DNA of 64,000 bases from Granulicella aggregans (GTDB lineage Bacteria; Acidobacteriota; Terriglobia; Terriglobales; Acidobacteriaceae). Below are positions 39,644 to 48,145 of the stretch, piece after piece. The position numbers and the translations under genes are program-made. Where the stretch lies: the NCBI RefSeq assembly GCF_014203275.1, contig NZ_JACHIP010000001.1, positions 1,116,001 to 1,180,000 of the forward strand, given 5' to 3'. Under the pieces are notes generated by a model. That model worked only from the letters and a program-made list of their open reading frames with translations, was not told the DNA's origin and made no database searches. The first letter of the stretch is position 1. Every line of letters starts with the position of its first letter.

Positions 39644-40303
39644 CTACCTGATGACAACCTCGAGGAACCGCGCAAGGTCCATGGCTTGGGCTGGACTGAC
39701 GATCGCGCCCCGGAGATCGGTCACGCGAAGCGAGATCTCCGCAATGTCGCAGGTGGACAGATCGAGCCCGGAGAGATTTGCCTCTGCGAGATCAGCCTTG
39801 CGAAGTGCGACATCTTTCATGCGGGTGCCTTCGAAGCTCATCCCGTTGAGCGCAGCCTCACGGAACTGGCTACTGACGATCTCGCAGTGGTGAAGGCGTC
39901 CCTCGCTGAGATGGCTGAAGCTGGCGTCGCAGCGCTCCATCAGGACATCTTCGAAGCGGCAGCCAAAAGCGTTGAGCCCAGTAAGTTTGCAGTCCACAAA
40001 CTCGACGCGCGTGGCCTCGCAGGCGCGCAGCATCGCGTTCGATAGATCGCAGCCCACGAAACTCACGTCGAAGAGGCGAAGCACGGCGATCTCCGAGTTC
40101 GCGAACGAAACCCGATCAAAGATCAGGTTGCCTCCCCGGAGAGCCGGAATGCGGCGGCTGGAGAGATCGAGATTCGTAAAGCAGAGGTCTTCAAGCGGCG
40201 AACCGGTAAGGAGATGGTCTTCGGTTCCGACAGTAAATTCATCGCGGGCCGGGAGCCGCCGCGGACGATTGCGGCTTCGTTCGCTCTTCTTCTTCTCTGC
40301 CAT
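39644..40303 (-). CDS. Pentapeptide-repeat protein
   Basis: A 219-residue protein with a basic N-terminus (about 1-20) followed by pentapeptide repeats of the A(D/N)Lxx type, for example LSNAMLRACEATRVEFVDCK and KADLAEANLSGLDLST, predicting a right-handed quadrilateral beta-helix. Some family members (Qnr, McbG, AlbG, MfpA) mimic DNA and protect gyrase from natural-product or quinolone inhibitors; most have no known role. It is coupled to the OPT transporter gene and lies about 2.4 kb from the NRPS cluster, so self-resistance is conceivable but unproven. The start lacks an obvious Shine-Dalgarno. Confidence 0.85.
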   Translation of the reverse strand: MAEKKKSERSRNRPRRLPARDEFTVGTEDHLLTGSPLEDLCFTNLDLSSRRIPALRGGNLIFDRVSFANSEIAVLRLFDVSFVGCDLSNAMLRACEATRVEFVDCKLTGLNAFGCRFEDVLMERCDASFSHLSEGRLHHCEIVSSQFREAALNGMSFEGTRMKDVALRKADLAEANLSGLDLSTCDIAEISLRVTDLRGAIVSPAQAMDLARFLEVVIR

Positions 40304-40431
40304 CGGATCAAGAATACAGTTCCGCGCTGGGTACCGGCATCACGGCAACCGAGGCATATTCATTGGCGCAGCGCCCTGCTTAGGCTATACTGCGTCCATG
40401 GCGCGGTCTGATCGACCTGGAGCGCCAGCGA

Positions 40432-41439
40432 GTGAGGTGCGTCTTCAGCGAAAGCATGAAGGACAATGCGCTCGATGTGTCCGCGGGGGCTCCACCCGGC
40501 GGCCCGCCAGGCAACCTGCTGGCCAATCCGCCTCGTGGCACGATGGAATGGCGCGCGGTGGTGCGCGTACTTCGAAGTCCAGCGCGAGCCGCTTCTTCCG
40601 TCTTCGATGACCTTGTAATGACATTCTTTCCGGCTGATTGCCGTGCGTGCGGCGCTTCCCTGCTGCATGCTGAGTTCTCCCCCCAAGACATTCCTATCTG
40701 CGACCTCTGCCTGTCGCAACTTCGTCCACAATCGCAGACGGTTGCGTCTGCGTTATGTCGCGTCTGCGGTGAAGCGCTGGGCATGGAGAGCGACCGGTTT
40801 CTCGGCAACTCTCCTACCGAGGGGCTGCTGTGTTCGCCCTGTCGTTTCGTCCCTCCATCCTTTGAGCGCGCTGTCGCCTACGGCGTCTACAAGGACGAGT
40901 TGCGCGAGATGCTCCACCTGCTGAAGTACGACGGCGTGCGATCGCTGGCGAGACCGCTGGCAGCCAAGCTGGCGCTGGCAATCCTTATGTTCGAGCGGGC
41001 AGAAGGATGGACCGGTCGTGCAAGCGTAATCTCTGTTCCACTCTTTGCCGGAAGCCACAGTCAGCGCGGCTTCAATCAGGCAGAGGCGCTGGCGGATGAA
41101 GCGATCGTCAACTTACGGAAGCTCCGCCCGGGCTGGAATCTGAAGGCAAAGCACGGCCTGCTGAAGCGCGTGAAGGCCACGGAGAGTCAGTTCAATCTGA
41201 GCGACAAGGGCCGCCGCAGAAATCTCATTGGAGCGTTCAAGGTCTTCGACGAAACCAATGCTCTGGCTGGCGCGGACGTGCTCCTGATCGACGATATCTA
41301 TACGACAGGAGCGACCTCCAGGGCCTGCTCACAAGCGCTTATAAAAGCGGGCGCACGACGCGTCTGGGTCGCCACGCTGGCTCGCGCTCAAAAGGAGCAA
41401 GTGGCATTGTGGGATTCCGGTGCGCGCGATTTCGGATAG
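40432..41439 (+). CDS. comF: ComF-family phosphoribosyltransferase-like protein
   Basis: Up to 335 residues. Two zinc-binding pairs lie in the N-terminal half (CRAC with CDLC, and CRVC with CSPC), and the C-terminal half has the PRPP-loop motif LLIDDIYTTGAT of type I phosphoribosyltransferases. ComF proteins take part in DNA uptake and single-strand DNA handling in competent bacteria, though many homologues are untested. The start is uncertain: a GTG at 40432 opens the frame, with ATGs at 40456 and 40540; none has a good ribosome site, and the first 60 residues are low-complexity (Pro/Gly-rich) compared with usual ComF proteins of about 230 residues. The neighbouring HNH gene begins 90 nt later. 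Confidence 0.85.
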   Translation: MRCVFSESMKDNALDVSAGAPPGGPPGNLLANPPRGTMEWRAVVRVLRSPARAASSVFDDLVMTFFPADCRACGASLLHAEFSPQDIPICDLCLSQLRPQSQTVASALCRVCGEALGMESDRFLGNSPTEGLLCSPCRFVPPSFERAVAYGVYKDELREMLHLLKYDGVRSLARPLAAKLALAILMFERAEGWTGRASVISVPLFAGSHSQRGFNQAEALADEAIVNLRKLRPGWNLKAKHGLLKRVKATESQFNLSDKGRRRNLIGAFKVFDETNALAGADVLLIDDIYTTGATSRACSQALIKAGARRVWVATLARAQKEQVALWDSGARDFG

Positions 41440-41528
41440 CGCCAGAGATCGATGGCCAGCAGATCAAGCCGATTTCACGAACTCGAATTTCTAAAGATTT
41501 CAGCCTTAGAACGAAGCGGAGGATTTGG

Positions 41529-42176
41529 ATGCAAGCATCGAAGACACGCAAGCAACGAGTGGGCGGCAAGTGCCACGCCATGCTCCACGGCCGCACCCCG
41601 ACAACCGAGATTGAAGTCCGCGCCGGCGTCTTTCGACAACCGCCGATGCAGACGCCGGTGCTGGTGCTGAACGCTTCCTACGAGCCGATCAACATCTGCG
41701 GCGCGAGGCGGGCTCTCGTGCTCGTCCTAAAGGGAGTGGCCAAGACCGAAGAGGAGCAGGGCTCTATGCTGCACGCCGCTCGCATGCGCGTGGCCATGCC
41801 CAGCGTGATCCGGCTGCTGGAGTACCGTCGCATTCCCCACCAGACGCGGGCGCTCTCACGCAAGAACATCCTGCTGCGCGACCGCAACTGCTGCCAATAT
41901 TGCAGTGTGATTCTGACCGCGAGCGAGCTTACGCTAGACCACGTCATTCCACGGTCCCGGGGCGGTCTGTCAACGTGGGAGAACCTGGTCGCCTGCTGCC
42001 ACGACTGCAACCGTCGCAAGGGCAACCAGATGCTGCATGAACTGACCGAGATGAGGCTGCAGCGCGAGCCCCGGCCCTTCAGCCTGCACACCTCGCGCCA
42101 CATCATGCGCATGATCGGCAGCGCCGATCCAAGCTGGCGCCGCTACCTGTACTTTGAGTCGGGCAACGCAGCCTGA
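41529..42176 (+). CDS. HNH endonuclease family protein
   Basis: A 215-residue protein with a zinc-coordinating CQYC pair, the HNH core LDHVIPRSRGG, ENLVACCHDCNRRKG. This matches the stand-alone HNH proteins common in bacteria, usually annotated as McrA-like but of unknown physiological role. The N-terminal part (VLNASYEPINICGARRALVL) is the conserved extension of this subfamily. The frame opens at 41409, but GGAGG 6 nt before the ATG at 41529 fixes the start there. It probably shares a transcript with comF and ends inside a hairpin with the convergent phospholipase gene. Confidence 0.88.
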   Translation: MQASKTRKQRVGGKCHAMLHGRTPTTEIEVRAGVFRQPPMQTPVLVLNASYEPINICGARRALVLVLKGVAKTEEEQGSMLHAARMRVAMPSVIRLLEYRRIPHQTRALSRKNILLRDRNCCQYCSVILTASELTLDHVIPRSRGGLSTWENLVACCHDCNRRKGNQMLHELTEMRLQREPRPFSLHTSRHIMRMIGSADPSWRRYLYFESGNAA

Positions 42177-42194
42177 TCCGCGGCTGACGTTGCC
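42162..42194. terminator. Bidirectional terminator-like hairpin
   Basis: Arms GGCAACG+CAGCC and GGCTG+CGTTGCC pair over 12 bp with one bulged A and an 8-nt loop. It covers the HNH stop codon and abuts the stop of the convergent phospholipase gene, so it could end transcription from both sides. U tracts are absent. Confidence 0.55.
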
Positions 42195-43307
42195 TTACTT
42201 CCGGAGGTCTGCCGGACAGGACTTTGGAGCATTCGCGGGATCGCACCGCGCGACCTTGCCATCGGGCAGCGACACGGAGTAGCCGCCAGCCCAGCGCGCC
42301 GGTTCTGCCGCAGGGTAGTCGGTACTCAACAATTGAGCACCGCTGGCGATCATGGCATCGCGACGAGTGGTCTCGTTCGTGCGAGCCTCCTTCGTATCCC
42401 CATCCGTCCGAGCGCGGATGAGATAGCCCTTGCGAACCAAAGCGGTGATGTCCTCGGCAGGGCCGTCGTTGCGCTCAATGAAAGCGGCGTCCGGCTCTCC
42501 GGGTGCGGCATTGGTGAAAAGGACGCGGCCCTTCAACGAAGGATGCCCTTCGAGATAGACCGGTCCCACATTGCGCTGATCCATCAGGAAGACGACCTTA
42601 CCTCGAGACGCTTCGAGCGTCGGCCAGTTATTGGCAAGCACGGCCTTCTCCAGCGTGGGGTAACTGCCGCGCACATCATCCGGTGTGATCAACTCATCAG
42701 CCGGAAACACTGAACGAATCTCAGCATCTAGGGCATCGAACGTCGACGAAGTGAACTTCTCAGGCTCGGTGACTTTGATGCTCTTCGGCGAATCCTGCTT
42801 GGTCTCAACGAGGATGAATACCGGCACATGCCCAGGATGCGCGTGCGACCAGCTTCGTACCTCATCCAAACATGCGATGAAGGGCTGGCAGTTGCTGCGG
42901 TAGTCAACATCCTGAACGTGCATCACCTTGAAGCCGGGCTTGTCCATCAGGTGGTTCGGGTCGAAGTCAGGATCGGCAGGCAGGCCTGCAGCTGCTGCCG
43001 TCGCTGGCCCTGAAGGATGAGAGTAAAGGCCGCCCTTGCTGTCCGCATAGACGTCGAGTTCGATCTGCCGTACGCCGCCGTCGAACTGCTTTGTCAGCGC
43101 CGGGTGGCTGTAGTCCAGCCCCGCAAATGCCTTTGCATACTTCGCCTGCCAGACCTTCGCTTCGTTAGGAGCGATGCCAGCGTGATAGCTGTTATGCGTG
43201 CCGATTACCTGAATCTGATTGAGTTTCACAGCGGGCGATTGAGCAAAGGAGGGAATGCACGACAAGGACAAAGCCGACAACGCGGCGTAGGACCAGAACG
43301 GCTTCAA
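42195..43307 (-). CDS. Secreted Ca2+-dependent phosphoinositide-specific phospholipase C-like protein
   Basis: A 370-residue exported protein: signal peptide of about 25 residues ending SFAQ, then a TIM-barrel phosphodiesterase of the PI-PLC-C1 type. Candidate active-site residues are in GTHNSYH, RQIELDVYAD and MHVQDVD. The open frame runs to 43502 inside the upstream gene, but a TTG at 43307, with GGAG about 8 nt before it and directly before the signal peptide, is the best start. It lies 17 nt after the metallophosphoesterase stop. Family enzymes cleave glycerophospho-inositol-type phosphodiesters; the real substrate here is not known. Confidence 0.82.
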   Translation of the reverse strand: MKPFWSYAALSALSLSCIPSFAQSPAVKLNQIQVIGTHNSYHAGIAPNEAKVWQAKYAKAFAGLDYSHPALTKQFDGGVRQIELDVYADSKGGLYSHPSGPATAAAAGLPADPDFDPNHLMDKPGFKVMHVQDVDYRSNCQPFIACLDEVRSWSHAHPGHVPVFILVETKQDSPKSIKVTEPEKFTSSTFDALDAEIRSVFPADELITPDDVRGSYPTLEKAVLANNWPTLEASRGKVVFLMDQRNVGPVYLEGHPSLKGRVLFTNAAPGEPDAAFIERNDGPAEDITALVRKGYLIRARTDGDTKEARTNETTRRDAMIASGAQLLSTDYPAAEPARWAGGYSVSLPDGKVARCDPANAPKSCPADLRK

Positions 43308-43324
43308 GGTATAGCTCCGGAGTT

Positions 43325-44269
43325 TCAGGCGGTGCGGTAAGGCTTGCTGTAGTGTGTCTCCCACTCCACGAGATCGGCGTTCATTAACTTCCATGTGCCG
43401 TGCTTCGTGTCGACCTCCATCAGCATGTAGGCGTTGGGATCGTAGCGAGTGGCGGCCATCACATAGTGCTGCGGGCCATAAGTGTGCTGATAGTCGATCC
43501 ACTTGTGCTTGTGTCCGGAGACGACGAGCTGGATCGTGTCCTTATACTTGCGGAGAATCGGGTGAAGACCATAGTCCGCAAACTCTGCCGGCACGTCCTG
43601 AACCAGCGGATAGTGAATGAACACGAACGTCGGCTTCTGCTGCTGAAGCTGCGCCTCGAACCAGTGAAGCTGCTCTTCCCCGAGCGATCCGATGCCGGGA
43701 TTGAAGTTTGAAGCCGTGCGGTCCTGCGTGCTGCCGAGGAAGTTATTCAGGTGGATAAACTTGTAGCCCTTATAGTCCAGCGCTGAGTAAGGCTTGGCGT
43801 TGAACTTCGCTTCGAAGAGGCGATGGCTCATCTCGCGCGAAACGCGATGGACATCGTAATCATGATTGCCGAAGCCAAGGTGAACCGGCATCTTGAAGCC
43901 ATCCGTGATGGCCTTCGCGTTGTCGAGCCGTGTAGTGTTCTTGAAGTAAAAGTCGTAGTCCAGCGACGGATAGTTATGGAAGTAGTCGCCAATCAGGAAG
44001 ACCTGTTCGATGGCGGGGTTCAGCGAGTTGATCAGGTCTCGAGCAGAGGTCAGGCGGGGCGTAGTGACGAGAATACTCTCGTTATCTTCGACACCGTTCT
44101 CGCTGCCTTTAACGTAGAAGTCGTCGATGATGTGGGTGTCCGCGACGAGCGCGAAGTAGAACTTATCGGGAGAGGCCGTCGCCCGGACCCGCTCAGCCCA
44201 GAGTTTCTGGGTGAGCAGGGTTCCGAGCGATCCGCCGGCTAGAGTAGTGAACTGCCTGCGATTGATCAT
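43325..44269 (-). CDS. Exported calcineurin-like metallophosphoesterase (Tat signal)
   Basis: A 314-residue protein with an N-terminal twin-arginine motif RRQFTTLAGG and hydrophobic stretch. The metal-binding motifs of calcineurin-like phosphoesterases are visible in order: ADTHIIDD, GDYFHN, GNHDYDVH and SGHKHKW. It would act in the periplasm, folding before export, and hydrolyse phosphomono- or diesters. It sits 26 nt after TonB receptor 2 and 17 nt before the PI-PLC-like gene, consistent with one operon for release and uptake of a phosphate ester. Confidence 0.88.
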   Translation of the reverse strand: MINRRQFTTLAGGSLGTLLTQKLWAERVRATASPDKFYFALVADTHIIDDFYVKGSENGVEDNESILVTTPRLTSARDLINSLNPAIEQVFLIGDYFHNYPSLDYDFYFKNTTRLDNAKAITDGFKMPVHLGFGNHDYDVHRVSREMSHRLFEAKFNAKPYSALDYKGYKFIHLNNFLGSTQDRTASNFNPGIGSLGEEQLHWFEAQLQQQKPTFVFIHYPLVQDVPAEFADYGLHPILRKYKDTIQLVVSGHKHKWIDYQHTYGPQHYVMAATRYDPNAYMLMEVDTKHGTWKLMNADLVEWETHYSKPYRTA

Positions 44270-44295
44270 GATGCTCTCTTGACGTTCGATGCGGG

Positions 44296-47200
44296 CTAGA
44301 AGTTGATCTTGCCAGCCAACTGCAGGATACGGGCCGGGAAGGAGGAGGCAGCAGCGACGACGCCGAAGCCGGAAGCTCCGGAGCTGATGTTGCTGGTCGG
44401 GGCGGAGTAGTTCGTCTGGTTGAAGACGTTGAAGGCCTCTGCGCGGAAGTCAAACGTGAGACCTTCCGGGTAGAGGGCGAAGCTCTTATGCAGTCCGATG
44501 TCCGTCTGGTAAAAGCTATCGAAACGCACGGAGTTACGCTGGGCGTTGCCGTACGGATGGTTGAAGTCTGGCACGGAGAACGCCGCCAAATTGAGGGTAT
44601 TGGCAAGCACCGTGTTGTTGGACGCCCGCACACGCTGCGACTTGGGATTCACAAGCCTCATTCCAGGTACCTGGTTCGGACGCTGGGTGACGATGCCGGT
44701 GACCTGCTGCGCGCTGCTGGGTGAATAGCTGATGTTCACCGGAAGGCCACTGCTAGTGCTGTTGATTGCAGTGAGCTGCCAGCCGCCCAGTATCTGCTGG
44801 AGCGCGTAAGGCGCCTTCTGTCCGAACATCCGTCCCTTGCCGTAAGGCAGGTCGTAGACGATCGAGAGGATGTTGTTCAGAGGCTGATTGTAGGCGGAGA
44901 CGCCGCGGTCGCCCTGGATATTGGCCAGGTTGACGCGGGAGTTATCCCCAAACGGCGTGTCGAGGTGTCCGGCTGCGTTATCAATCGCACGGGAGTAAGT
45001 GAACGAGTCAAGCAGGTAGAGACCGTGGCTTGCACGGTGCTCCAGCTTCGCCTGCAATGCGTTGTAGGACAAGAAGCCAGCCGGGATCGACTCTTCGATG
45101 GTGGTGAAGGTCGGGATCGGACGACGTGCTTGCAGCGATGCGACGCAACCGGTGGTCACCGTGGCGTTGCAGGTAGCGGTAACCGGGTTGGCGGCAGCCT
45201 GATTGAGGTCAGCAAGAACCTGGAGCTTCACGCCATGCTCTCCGACATACGAAGCCTCAAGCGAGGTCGAAGGTCCCAGTTGACGTTGCACAGTCAGATG
45301 GAAGCTCTGGACGTAACCGGTGGGCAGGTTCTTGGGAATGTAACGGGCCTGCGTGTTGAGATTGCGGGCTGCCAGTTGCGCCGCCGTTGCGGGGACGCCA
45401 GTGAGGCCGGTTGGGTATCCCTGCGACGAGGTACGGAAGCAAGGCGTTGGATTGCCGGGATCGTAAGCAGCCGAAGCTTGTCCCGCGGTGCATGGCGTCA
45501 GCGGAGCCGTCTCGTACTGCGGGGAAAGAGCGAACTGAGGCGTCTGCACGATGTTTGTGTTGACGATGTTGGGCAGGTTGTAGACGAGCAGGTTCTCTCC
45601 GCCCTCGCGGTTGAACTGAGCATAGTTGATGCCGTAACCAGCGCGGATAACGGTCTTCGGATCTACAGAGTACGAGAACCCAAAGCGTGGGGCGAAGTCG
45701 AGCTTCGGCATGTTGACCAGGGCGCGGTCATACAGAGAACCGGACTTAGCCAGGAGCAGTGAATTGGTCGTTGGGTCGAAGTTCGAGAGGAGATTGTTCG
45801 ACTCCCACTGCGGCGTGACCAGTTCGTAGCGCAGACCAGCGTTGATGGTTAGCTTCGAGCTGACTCGGATGTCGTCCTGAAAGTAAGGGAAGTTCATCCG
45901 CTGGTTCAGGTGGACGACGAGGAAGTTGTTGAGCTGATAGGTGTCGCGTGCGCCGAAGAGAAAGTCTGCAAAGGCAGCAGCTTCTTTGGTCCCGGTGTTC
46001 TGAGCGTTTGCCTTGCCGGCACCGCCGTAGCTGTAGTAGCCGTTGTAGGTGTCCTGGCCATAGACGGGATTGAAGTCGTCGATCTCAGTATTGATGGCCT
46101 GGTACTCATAGCCGAACTTATACGTGCTGCGACCACGGATCCAGGTGTAGTTGACCTTCGGGTTGTAGACGGTAGGGTTCTGAAACTGGGGGTTGCTGCC
46201 CTGGTTACCGAACTGGGTGTAGCCGTTTACGCTCTGGACGTTCAAGCTACGAACGACGCGAGGATCAGTGGGCAGGCCAGAGATGCCGTTCTCAAGGCTG
46301 GGCAGCGATGCTCCGAAGGGCGACTTGCCGCCATCGGTGTGGGTGTAGGCAAAACGCGCGTCGAGGATCGAGTTCTGATTGAAGACGTGGGTAACGCCAC
46401 CGGCATACTGCTGGTTGAAGATCTGGACATTCCCGTTGCTGTTTCCTCCAGCGGCACCGGGGATTGCGGGGGGTGCCTGGATGATGCCCTTGTGCTCGCT
46501 GTAGCGGAAGAATGCCGTCGTCTTCTGACTGGCGGTGTAGTCCATGCGAATGTCGCCCTTGTCGTCATGCAGGCCATCGAGCGGCAGGGAGGCATAGTTG
46601 TTGGTGATGGGAGCGCCGGGAACGTTTGCAGCGGGAAGGGCCGCGAGGATCCCTTTAGCGAAGGCCGAGACCGAAGGATCGTTGAATGGGACGACACCGT
46701 TTGTATAGGTGGTTCCGGTAAGCGGGTTGACCAGCGGCACCGCTGCGCCGTTTTCAGTGCTCGTACCGCTCAGGAAGGTGTAGCCGCCGTTGGCGATTGC
46801 GAGAGCACTGGTGCCAGCCTGGTTGGAGGTGGGGATCGTCGCCGAGGTGATCTGACGCAGGATCAGACGAGCACCTTCATAGTCGCCGAAGACAAAGAGC
46901 TTATCCTTGAGGATCGGACCGCCGAAGGTACCACCGAACTGGTTGCGGATCAGGATCGGCTTCTGCGGCTTGCCAGTGAGAGCGTTGTTCGGAGGAGTGA
47001 AGGGCCCGATGGCATTGAAGACCGTATTCCGGATGTAATCGTAAGCCTTGCCGTGAAACTTGTTCGTACCGCTGCGGATACTGACGTTGACAACGGCACC
47101 GGCGGACCGGCCGAACTCTGCGCTGTAGTTGTCTGTCTCCACCTTGAACTCGGAGATGGCATCGGGGGAAGGAGGAATTGCCTGATTCGAGAAGCCCTGG

Positions 47201-47820
47201 TTCGAGGTTCCGTAGGCGTTGTTGTCGAGACCGTCGAGAAGGAAGTTGTTGAACTCGCTGCGCTGACCGTTAACGTTGAAGGATGCGTCGCGACTGCTGT
47301 CGGTGCTGTTTTCGAGAACGTTGCGACGGACGCCGGGAACAAGAGCGGCGAGGTCGGCATAGGCACGGCCGTTGAGCGGCAGGTTTTCGACTTCGCGGGT
47401 GCCGATGACCTGGCCGCGTTCGCTGTTATCGGTTTCAAGCAGCGACGCCGCGTTCGCGTCAACGGTGACCGTCTCCGTGCTCGATCCGGCCTTCATCGTC
47501 ACGTCTACACGCTGACGTGCGTTGACGGCAACGGTGAAGTTCTGTGTGGCGGCGCTGTCGAAACCAGTCGCCTCGGCCGCAACCTGATATTGGCCGATCT
47601 TGACGTCGGTGAACTGGAAAGCTCCCTGGTCGTTGGTCTTGGAGACAACCTGCGCCTTGGTCTCCTGGTTCGTCAGGGTCACGGTCGCGTTCGGGATTAC
47701 AGCGCCGGAAGCGTCACGGATGTATCCAAGAACCGACGCGGTCTCGAACTGGGCGAGAGCTGAAATGGGGGCGCAGGCAAGGAAGATCAAAAACATTGCC
47801 AGAGTGGCGATACGTCTCAT
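44296..47820 (-). CDS. TonB-dependent receptor 2 with carboxypeptidase-regulatory-like N-domain
   Basis: A 1174-residue outer-membrane receptor. Signal peptide residues 1-24 (ending ALAQ); CarboxypepD_reg-like domain about 28-110 (VLGYIRDASGAVIPNATVTL); plug about 115-260 with NLPLNGRAYADLAALVPGVR; then the beta-barrel ending in Phe (RILQLAGKINF). ATG start with GGAG 8 nt upstream. It heads a three-gene operon with a metallophosphoesterase and a PI-PLC-like enzyme, so its ligand may be an organophosphate or inositol-containing compound (inference). Confidence 0.9.
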   Translation of the reverse strand: MRRIATLAMFLIFLACAPISALAQFETASVLGYIRDASGAVIPNATVTLTNQETKAQVVSKTNDQGAFQFTDVKIGQYQVAAEATGFDSAATQNFTVAVNARQRVDVTMKAGSSTETVTVDANAASLLETDNSERGQVIGTREVENLPLNGRAYADLAALVPGVRRNVLENSTDSSRDASFNVNGQRSEFNNFLLDGLDNNAYGTSNQGFSNQAIPPSPDAISEFKVETDNYSAEFGRSAGAVVNVSIRSGTNKFHGKAYDYIRNTVFNAIGPFTPPNNALTGKPQKPILIRNQFGGTFGGPILKDKLFVFGDYEGARLILRQITSATIPTSNQAGTSALAIANGGYTFLSGTSTENGAAVPLVNPLTGTTYTNGVVPFNDPSVSAFAKGILAALPAANVPGAPITNNYASLPLDGLHDDKGDIRMDYTASQKTTAFFRYSEHKGIIQAPPAIPGAAGGNSNGNVQIFNQQYAGGVTHVFNQNSILDARFAYTHTDGGKSPFGASLPSLENGISGLPTDPRVVRSLNVQSVNGYTQFGNQGSNPQFQNPTVYNPKVNYTWIRGRSTYKFGYEYQAINTEIDDFNPVYGQDTYNGYYSYGGAGKANAQNTGTKEAAAFADFLFGARDTYQLNNFLVVHLNQRMNFPYFQDDIRVSSKLTINAGLRYELVTPQWESNNLLSNFDPTTNSLLLAKSGSLYDRALVNMPKLDFAPRFGFSYSVDPKTVIRAGYGINYAQFNREGGENLLVYNLPNIVNTNIVQTPQFALSPQYETAPLTPCTAGQASAAYDPGNPTPCFRTSSQGYPTGLTGVPATAAQLAARNLNTQARYIPKNLPTGYVQSFHLTVQRQLGPSTSLEASYVGEHGVKLQVLADLNQAAANPVTATCNATVTTGCVASLQARRPIPTFTTIEESIPAGFLSYNALQAKLEHRASHGLYLLDSFTYSRAIDNAAGHLDTPFGDNSRVNLANIQGDRGVSAYNQPLNNILSIVYDLPYGKGRMFGQKAPYALQQILGGWQLTAINSTSSGLPVNISYSPSSAQQVTGIVTQRPNQVPGMRLVNPKSQRVRASNNTVLANTLNLAAFSVPDFNHPYGNAQRNSVRFDSFYQTDIGLHKSFALYPEGLTFDFRAEAFNVFNQTNYSAPTSNISSGASGFGVVAAASSFPARILQLAGKINF

Positions 47821-48145
47821 CTAGGTCTCCAGAAAGTGGTGAATAAGGTTCTGCCGTGTCGTGTGCTCTTGCGCGGGATTGCCTCGCGACGACGCGTGTC
47901 AATGGCCTGTTGTGTGTAATTAGGATGGGCGATTTCCGTTAACATCCGGTTGCCTCTTTGTGAACGCAGGAAGAATAAGCGGTAACGTAGCCCATATTCG
48001 CTGGACTTTCATCCTGCGAAAAGACCTCATTCGGTCGATTCGAGCAGTCGGTAGAATTCCCTATGCCGTACACCTGTCGCGACAGCGGACAAGTGTACGG
48101 CATAGGGAATGAAACGGTCTACGGCGAAGACGCTACGTGCTGGTT
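47821..48145 (-). other. Intergenic region between TonB receptors 2 and 3
   Basis: A 325-nt gap holding the upstream region of receptor 2 and the 3' end of the receptor 3 unit. No gene is seen. Its only striking element is the long inverted repeat at 48056-48110. A TTGACA hexamer lies near 47898 on the minus strand without a good -10. Confidence 0.4.
48056..48110. repeat. 18-bp perfect inverted repeat with a nested palindrome
   Basis: The arms (48056-48073 and 48093-48110, core CCCTATGCCGTACAC / GTGTACGGCATAGGG) are exact complements over 18 bp. The 19-nt centre contains a further 12-nt palindrome CTGTCGCGACAG. It lies 36 nt beyond the stop of TonB receptor 3. It may act as a terminator or 3'-stabilising hairpin, but lacks a U tract and is unusually long, so a mobile palindromic repeat or protein-binding site is also possible. 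Confidence 0.8.

Noticed and set aside
45910..47763. 617-residue plus-strand open frame antisense to TonB receptor 2
   Set aside because: It is Val/Gly/Asp-rich with no domain, lies wholly inside a clearly coding receptor gene and has no ribosome site; it is a high-GC shadow frame.
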